Part shown: positions 6,220 to 10,758 of the stretch, one piece after another
Layout: each line of letters starts with the position of its first letter
Numbering within the stretch: position 1 is the first letter of the stretch
Assembly: GCA_023447635.1 (NCBI GenBank)
Contig: JAEXNA010000102.1
Location: 1 to 10,758, forward strand
Reading direction: 5' to 3'
DNA from: Vulcanimicrobiota bacterium
GTDB taxonomy: Bacteria; Vulcanimicrobiota; Xenobia; Xenobiales; JADMJV01
DNA length: 10,758 nt
Notes under the pieces: generated by a model
What the model was told of the DNA's origin: nothing
Seen by the model: the letters and a program-made list of their open reading frames with translations, nothing else
The model's database searches: none
Translations under genes and position numbers: made by a program

Positions 6220-6909
6220 ATGCTAGACCAATTCTTCGATACCGATGGCGAACCCGAGAGCTTTTTCTTTGCAGGCTGCGAGTACCCGTGGCAGGGGCTG
6301 GTGAACCTGAAAGCCCGCATGAAAGACCTGCTCGCTCGAGTCGGCCCTCGCCTGCCGGAGAATCTGCCGGCCGGTGTCGTCATCAAAGGCGACGTGCACA
6401 TCGAAGACGGAGCGCTGATCGAGGAGAACACCTTCATCGCCGGGCCGACCTACATCGCTGCGGGCGCCGAGGTGCGGTTTGGAGCCTACATCCGGGGTGA
6501 TGTCTATGTCGGGGCTAAGGCCGTGGTTGGACACGACACCGAAGTGAAGCATTCGATCCTTCTGCCGGGCGCCAAAGCCGCCCACTTCGCCTACGTCGGC
6601 GACTCGATTCTGGGACGCGACGTCAACCTGGGCGCGGGAACCAAGTGCGCCAACGTACGGGTCGATATGGGGAAAAAGAACCTCATTCTGAGCATCGACG
6701 GGGTTCGCCACGACAGTGGGATCAGAAAATTCGGCTCAATCATGGGTAACGGCGTCTCCATCGGCTGCAACAGCGTGACCAATCCTGGTACCCTGATCGG
6801 CCGCGACTGCTTGATCTACTCCCTGGCTAATATGTCTGGCTACACCCCCGCCCGCACTATCGTCAAAGTACGCCAGGACCAGGTCAAAGTTCCGCGCCGC
6901 TCGGTCTAA
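6220..6909 (+). CDS. Left-handed beta-helix protein, GlmU acetyltransferase-domain type
   Basis: The 229-aa protein is made mostly of hexapeptide-type repeats that build a left-handed beta-helix. After about 50 N-terminal residues, repeats run from VVIKGDVHIEDGALIEEN (53-70) to about 200. The stretch from GHDTEVKHS (104-112) through PGAKAAHFAYVGDSILGRDVNLGAGTKCANVR (116-147) matches the equivalent part of GlmU; H122 aligns with the acetyl-transfer histidine His363 of E. coli GlmU. No uridylyltransferase (GxGxGTRM-type) domain is present. It could be a sugar or nucleotide-sugar acyltransferase, or a detached regulatory domain like those on nucleotidyltransferases; the substrate is unknown. I chose ATG 6220. 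A TTG at 6142 in the same frame would add 26 low-complexity basic residues overlapping the upstream gene. There is no clear ribosome-binding site, so it may be translated by coupling to the upstream gene. Confidence 0.85.
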   Translation: MLDQFFDTDGEPESFFFAGCEYPWQGLVNLKARMKDLLARVGPRLPENLPAGVVIKGDVHIEDGALIEENTFIAGPTYIAAGAEVRFGAYIRGDVYVGAKAVVGHDTEVKHSILLPGAKAAHFAYVGDSILGRDVNLGAGTKCANVRVDMGKKNLILSIDGVRHDSGIRKFGSIMGNGVSIGCNSVTNPGTLIGRDCLIYSLANMSGYTPARTIVKVRQDQVKVPRRSV

Positions 6910-7026
6910 AACTAAGTCGACCGAAAATTAACATCGCTATCCGAGGAGTTGTTATTTCAGCCCTGAAGTGCAGGCTGCGCTGGTCCAACCTCTGGCGAGA
7001 CCGGTAGCTTCCTCAGGGGGATATTT
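6910..7026 (+). promoter_or_regulatory. Leader of the lipoprotein gene with possible RBS-sequestering fold
   Basis: The spacer opens with an AT-rich patch (about 6922-6957) that stands out in this GC-rich DNA and could hold a promoter, although no convincing -35/-10 pair is visible. Downstream, CCCTGA (6961-6966) pairs with TCAGGG (7013-7018), whose G-run belongs to the ribosome-binding site before GTG 7027. Inside, CTGGTC (6980-6985) pairs with GACCGG (6999-7004, one G-U pair). A competing hairpin, CAGCC (6958-6962) with GGCTG (6973-6977), would break the outer stem. The complementarities are seen; a switch is inference. It matches no riboswitch class that I recognise. Confidence 0.35.
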
Positions 7027-8781
7027 GTGTTTCAACTCACTTGGAATAGCCTGCGACCGGCTCGAGGCTGGCTCATGGCACTACTGATGGCCTTTGTGGT
7101 CTGTGGCTGCGGCGATAGCAGCGAGGACTACGTTTTCACAGGAACCGCGCCCAACCCGGCTCAGACCGGGTCCTTGACTTACAATTTTGCTCTGGCCCAG
7201 GGTGCTTTCACCGCACCAGCCGGGACCTCGAGCATTCGCTTCGAACTGTACACCGGTGTCAACGGTAGCGGTGACCGAGTGGCCACGGTCAACCGTCCGT
7301 TTGCCGCCAGCATCACCCTCACGGACGTCCCGGCCTCGGTCCAGTCCACCGTACTAACCTTCTACACGAGCAACGGCATCCCCGTCCTTGAAACTGTAGC
7401 TTCCAGCCCGGTGGCCGTCGGCCGTAACGTGGTGGTCAGCTTCAGCGGCGCGGTCACCGACGTGCCCGACTTCGAGGCCTTGACCGTGTCGCCGGCCAGC
7501 CTGAGTCTGTCGCTGAACCAGACCGCAACTCTCGCCGTGGTCGCCGAATTCAGTAACGGCGACAGCGTGACCCTGACCGGTAACGATGAGGTGGGCCTGG
7601 TCTACGGCTCTGCCCCCGGTGGAGTGGTCAGCATCAGTTCGGCCGGCGTGGTTTCGCCTACGAGCGCCGGCAACAGTACGATCACCGTCAGCCTCGAGGC
7701 CAACGGGGAAACTCGCACCGACACGGTCGCCGTCCAGGTCAACGCCGTTGTAGCCGGACCTCTCGACCGGATCGAGGTCGCGCCTCCCACCTACACCCTG
7801 CTCCTGAACGAGTCGGTAACTCTGGCCGTAAGCGGCTTCGACGCCGACGACAACCCGGTCGCGCTCGATAGCGACGACTACCTCGTGACCTCTAGCAACA
7901 CCACCGTCGCAGTGATCGTCGACGGCGAGGAGATCCTGGCCGTAGCTCTGGGAACCACCACCGTCACGGTCAGTGCGGTGGCGGACAACACTATCTCTGA
8001 CACCGCCGTCATCACGGTGGCCGACGGTTCGGACTCGGACTTTGAAGACTTTGCTCTGGGCAGCGTCAACGGTCAGGACGGATGGGCCGCGTCCAATACC
8101 AGTATCGATCAGGCGATCGTAGCCGTCACCCGCACCGGTGCGGCCTTCACGAACTTCGGCGAACAAGCGCTGCGCCTCTCTAACGCGGTGGGCACCAACG
8201 TTTTCGACCAGCAACTGGTGGCCCCCCGCCTCTCCATCCCTGTAGGCGAATCCGAGGCGACCCCCGGGACCACGCCTCGCAACAACCGGTTCGAAGCGTC
8301 GTTCGATGTCACCACCACCTCCGAGACGTTACAGACCGACCTGCGAGCCGAAGTCAGCCCCTACGGCGGCCCGGCCGAACGCATGAGCTTCTTGCTGCTC
8401 GAGGATCGACCCGACGGCATCGCCCTGGTGACCAGCGAGTACACTCGCGATACCGTCAACAACCAGGACGTGTTCACTCCTCAGGACGTGGCGACCGGCC
8501 TCTCTCGAACCGCTCCTCACAGCGTCCGGATCTCGGTCACGACCGTCGATGGCGACGATAACGATGTGGTCGAGATTTACGTTGATGGCGTCCTCGAGCA
8601 CACCGGTGGCAGTTGGGAGGAGTACTATCGCTTCTCGGCCGAGCAACTCGTCGACCCCTTCCCGGCTTTGATCGACACACTGATCTTCCGCATCCGTGCC
8701 AGCCACCAGGTCCCCGCCAACCAGGGCGGCGGCTTCCTGTTCAACAACGTGCGGCTAACTTCAACGAGCGTCGCTCTCTAG
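7027..8781 (+). CDS. Probable surface lipoprotein with Big_2-like Ig domains and a C-terminal beta-sandwich region
   Basis: The protein has 584 residues. The N-terminus is a lipoprotein-type signal: basic residues, a hydrophobic run WLMALLMAFVVCGC, and a lipobox-like V-C-G before C28, with a polar GDSSED after it. The -2 cysteine is unusual, and C26 is an alternative. Residues 35-140 look like a beta-rich domain. Residues 151-240 and 246-333 are two bacterial Ig-like (Big_2) repeats, each beginning with a V/A-x-P-x-x-x-x-L-x-x-N-x-(T/S)-x-T-L-A pattern. From 338 (FEDFALGSVNGQDGW) to the end is a threonine-, valine- and aspartate-rich domain resembling jelly-roll or lectin-like modules of secreted proteins; no catalytic motif is seen. 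The GTG start is preceded at 6 nt by GGGGG (7016-7020). An ATG at 7075 would still leave a short signal but loses the basic region. Its role is likely envelope attachment or surface binding, but it remains unidentified. Confidence 0.85.
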   Translation: MFQLTWNSLRPARGWLMALLMAFVVCGCGDSSEDYVFTGTAPNPAQTGSLTYNFALAQGAFTAPAGTSSIRFELYTGVNGSGDRVATVNRPFAASITLTDVPASVQSTVLTFYTSNGIPVLETVASSPVAVGRNVVVSFSGAVTDVPDFEALTVSPASLSLSLNQTATLAVVAEFSNGDSVTLTGNDEVGLVYGSAPGGVVSISSAGVVSPTSAGNSTITVSLEANGETRTDTVAVQVNAVVAGPLDRIEVAPPTYTLLLNESVTLAVSGFDADDNPVALDSDDYLVTSSNTTVAVIVDGEEILAVALGTTTVTVSAVADNTISDTAVITVADGSDSDFEDFALGSVNGQDGWAASNTSIDQAIVAVTRTGAAFTNFGEQALRLSNAVGTNVFDQQLVAPRLSIPVGESEATPGTTPRNNRFEASFDVTTTSETLQTDLRAEVSPYGGPAERMSFLLLEDRPDGIALVTSEYTRDTVNNQDVFTPQDVATGLSRTAPHSVRISVTTVDGDDNDVVEIYVDGVLEHTGGSWEEYYRFSAEQLVDPFPALIDTLIFRIRASHQVPANQGGGFLFNNVRLTSTSVAL

Positions 8782-8811
8782 ACCCACAGTCCAATCGAGA
8801 AATCGATCGAG

Positions 8812-8845
8812 AAACGCCCCGCCGGTGACGGCGGGGCGTTTTTTT
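8812..8845 (+). terminator. Intrinsic terminator after the lipoprotein gene
   Basis: AAACGCCCCGCCG (8812-8824) pairs perfectly with CGGCGGGGCGTTT (8829-8841), a 13-bp stem capped by GTGA, a GNRA-type tetraloop. A run of seven T (8839-8845) completes the signal. It sits 31 nt after the stop of the lipoprotein gene and separates it from typA. On the minus strand the stem is followed by only three T, so it should act mainly in the + direction. Confidence 0.94.
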
Positions 8846-8951
8846 CCCCGCGATTCGTAGCCGGACGTGCAGGTCGCTTCATGCCCTTGTAGAACGGGCG
8901 GGCTGCAAACGGCTTAAGCCTCGGGGGGAAAGCCCGACAAAGTAGAGAGAC
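8846..8951 (+). promoter_or_regulatory. Spacer upstream of typA with dyads; promoter expected, not pinpointed
   Basis: Because a strong terminator precedes it, typA should have its own promoter in these 106 bp, but I see no clear -35/-10 boxes. The spacer contains the perfect palindrome GGCTTAAGCC (8911-8920). This lies inside a longer stem of CGGGCT (8899-8904) with AGCCCG (8931-8936). GCCC (8883-8886) can also pair with GGGC (8896-8899). The purine-rich AGTAGAGAGA just before the ATG is a weak ribosome-binding site. Confidence 0.3.
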
Positions 8952-10758
8952 ATGAGAGAAAACATCAAGAACATCGCCATCATCGCCCACATCGACCACG
9001 GAAAGACCACGCTGGTTGATGGACTGCTCAAGCAGTCGGGCGTCTTCCGTCCCGGTCAACAAGTCGACGAAAGGGTGATGGACTCCAACGACCTCGAGCG
9101 CGAACGCGGCATCACCATTCTGTCCAAGAACACCTCGGTGCGCTATGGCGACACCCTGATCAACATCGTGGACACGCCTGGACACGTCGACTTCGCCGGA
9201 GAAGTCGAGCGCGTGCTCGGCATGGTCGATGGCTGCTTGCTGCTCGTCGACGCCGCCGAAGGCCCGATGGCCCAGACCCGTTTCGTGGTCTCCAAGGCGC
9301 TCGCCATGGGCCTCACCCCGATCCTGGTGATCAACAAGATCGACCGTCCCGACGCCCGCGCCCAGCAGGTCGTCGACGAGGTGCTGGAACTGTTCATGTC
9401 GCTCGACGCCGACGACCACCAGATCGAGTTCCCTATCGTTTACGCTTCGGCCAAGAGCCAGGTGTCTTCACTGAGCCCCGACGGCCCGTTCGAGAATTTC
9501 GCCCCGCTGTTCGAGGTGATCACCTCGACCGTCCCGTCTCCGAAGGGCGACCCTGACGCTCCCCTCCAGATCATGGTGACCGCCCTCGACCACGACGAAT
9601 ACGTCGGACGCCTGGCCATCGGCCGCATCATGAACGGCACCTTGAAGGCCGACCAGACCGTGGGCTGCGGCCGACCCGGCGTACCGCTGCGCAAGAACCG
9701 CCTGTCCGGCCTGTACACCTACGAAGGTCTCGGCCGCGCCAAGGCCGAGGTGGCCTCGGTAGGCGACATCGTGGTGGTCTCGGGCTTGGGTCAAGTCGAC
9801 ATCGGCGACACCATCACCGAACCCGACAACCCTCAGCTGCTCCCGCCCATCGAAGTGGACGAGCCGACGCTGGCCATGACCTTCCTGACCAGCGATAGCC
9901 CGCTGTCCGGCCGCGACGGCAAGTGGGTTACCTCGCGCCACCTCAAGGAACGTCTGGACAAAGAGCTCGAGCGCAACGTGGCGCTACGCGTCGATCCGAC
10001 CGACTCGCCCGACACCTTCGAAGTGGCCGGCCGAGGCGAGCTTCACCTTTCGATCCTGCTGGAAACGATGCGCCGCGAGGGCTACGAACTGTCCGTCTCG
10101 GCTCCCCGCGTGCTGCTCAAAGAGAGCCCCGAAGGGCTGCTCGAGCCGATCGAAGAGCTCACCGTCGATGTCCCGGAAGAATACACGGGCGCCGTGGTCG
10201 AACGACTCGGAGAGCGCAAGGGTGAGATGATCAACATGCTGGGCGCCGGAACCGGTCGCGTTCGTCTGATCTACAACATCCCGATGCGCGGCCTGATTGG
10301 ATTCCGCTCGGAACTGCTCACCCAAACCCGTGGCTACGGCATTATGAGTCACCTCTCGGCGGGCTACGGCCCCTATAAGGGTGAAATCCGCAACCGTAAC
10401 CGCGGCTCGCTGATCGCGTCCGAAGCCGGCGCGGCCACCACCTACGCTCTTCTCGGTCTCGAGGATCGCGGGGTGTTCTTCATCAGCCCCGGCGACACCG
10501 TCTACGCCGGTATGGTGGTAGGCGAACACAGCCGCCCCAACGACCTCGAGGTCAATGTCTGTAAGAAGAAGCAGGTGACCAACATCCGTTCGTCCACCTC
10601 CGAGCAGACCGTGCGCCTGGAGGTTCCCCGGGAAACGACCCTGGAGTCGGCTCTCGAGTACATCGCCGAGGACGAACTCGTCGAGGTGACCCCTTCCAAC
10701 ATCCGTATCCGCAAGCGCTACCTGGACACCCACGTTCGCGCCCGGATGCGCAAAGAAA
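8952..10758 (+). CDS. typA: Ribosome-associated GTPase TypA/BipA, 3' end cut by the window edge
   Basis: TypA (BipA) is a translational GTPase of the EF-G/LepA group. It binds the ribosome and aids 50S assembly and growth under stress such as cold. The frame is open from ATG 8952 to the window edge, 602 codons; family members are about 605-615 aa, so only the last few residues and the stop are missing. G-domain motifs are in place: G1 AHIDHGKT at 12-19, switch I ERERGITI at 49-56, G3 DTPGH at 74-78, G4 NKID at 128-131 and G5 SAK at 166-168. Domain II (about 200-290), a GRGELHLSIL motif of the EF-G-like domain III, and the TypA-specific C-terminal part (NIPMRGLIGFRSELLT, LSAGYGPYKGEIRNRNRGSL, ending TPSNIRIRKRYLD) follow in order. 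No lesions are seen. It is probably transcribed separately from the genes upstream because of the terminator at 8812-8845. Confidence 0.98.
   Translation, partial: MRENIKNIAIIAHIDHGKTTLVDGLLKQSGVFRPGQQVDERVMDSNDLERERGITILSKNTSVRYGDTLINIVDTPGHVDFAGEVERVLGMVDGCLLLVDAAEGPMAQTRFVVSKALAMGLTPILVINKIDRPDARAQQVVDEVLELFMSLDADDHQIEFPIVYASAKSQVSSLSPDGPFENFAPLFEVITSTVPSPKGDPDAPLQIMVTALDHDEYVGRLAIGRIMNGTLKADQTVGCGRPGVPLRKNRLSGLYTYEGLGRAKAEVASVGDIVVVSGLGQVDIGDTITEPDNPQLLPPIEVDEPTLAMTFLTSDSPLSGRDGKWVTSRHLKERLDKELERNVALRVDPTDSPDTFEVAGRGELHLSILLETMRREGYELSVSAPRVLLKESPEGLLEPIEELTVDVPEEYTGAVVERLGERKGEMINMLGAGTGRVRLIYNIPMRGLIGFRSELLTQTRGYGIMSHLSAGYGPYKGEIRNRNRGSLIASEAGAATTYALLGLEDRGVFFISPGDTVYAGMVVGEHSRPNDLEVNVCKKKQVTNIRSSTSEQTVRLEVPRETTLESALEYIAEDELVEVTPSNIRIRKRYLDTHVRARMRKE

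Noticed and set aside
4850..6226. 458-codon open frame on the + strand overlapping the giant membrane gene
   Set aside because: It is rich in Arg, Pro and Gly with no domain pattern, typical of an alternate frame in GC-rich DNA. The overlapping frame gives coherent hydrophobic segments throughout.
6958..7020. Cyclic-di-GMP-I (GEMM) riboswitch, suggested by a GGTAGC near the lipoprotein start
   Set aside because: The other conserved GEMM elements (the GCAAACC and GCAAAGCC stretches) are missing.
7354..8214. 286-codon open frame on the minus strand opposite the lipoprotein gene
   Set aside because: It is a low-complexity Gly/Asp/Arg/Val product mirroring the sense frame's codon bias. It has no motif, and the sense frame has a signal and repeated Ig domains.
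8881..8892. Three-codon upstream mini-ORF (ATG CCC TTG TAG) before typA
   Set aside because: It has no ribosome-binding site, and a frame this short is expected by chance.
9984..10733. 249-codon open frame on the minus strand opposite typA
   Set aside because: TypA on the + strand is unmistakable and continuous; this is a shadow frame.

Overview
The window is about 10.8 kb of GC-rich bacterial DNA, densely packed, with almost all genes on the + strand. One gene is a probable lipoprotein with Ig-like (Big_2-type) repeats, so the host is most likely a diderm bacterium. The housekeeping proteins (RibE, RibBA, RibH, TypA) are intact and canonical. None of them lets me name a phylum from sequence alone, and I do not try.

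Layout. Positions 1-135 (-) hold the first 45 codons of an unidentified membrane protein that diverges from the rest. The 89-bp divergent spacer and its left edge contain a perfect 9-bp dyad around that gene's start codon and a G-quadruplex-capable tract. Positions 225-2591 (+) form a compact riboflavin cluster: ribE (riboflavin synthase), ribBA (bifunctional DHBP synthase / GTP cyclohydrolase II) and ribH (lumazine synthase), with gaps of 7 and 5 bp. ribD is not in the window, and no FMN riboswitch can be recognised. A 93-bp spacer with two hairpins follows. Next comes a very large membrane protein (2685-6194, 1169 aa): an N-terminal zinc ribbon, a proline-rich linker, then roughly 35 hydrophobic segments. 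A stand-alone left-handed beta-helix protein related to the GlmU acetyltransferase domain starts 25 bp later (6220-6909). After a 117-bp leader that can fold over the ribosome-binding site, a probable lipoprotein with two Ig-like domains and a C-terminal beta-sandwich-like region runs from 7027 to 8781. It is closed by a textbook intrinsic terminator (8812-8845). The window ends inside typA/bipA (8952 to the edge), which lacks only its last few codons.

Working together. RibBA makes both precursors of the lumazine ring (from ribulose-5-phosphate and GTP). RibH condenses them to 6,7-dimethyl-8-ribityllumazine, and RibE dismutates that to riboflavin; only the RibD deaminase/reductase and a phosphatase must be supplied from elsewhere. 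The giant membrane protein, beta-helix protein and lipoprotein look like envelope-associated accessory genes, but their joint function cannot be read from the sequence. I see no mobile elements, CRISPR arrays, tRNA or rRNA genes. The least explained items are the giant zinc-ribbon membrane protein with its beta-helix neighbour, and the non-coding dyads and hairpins.
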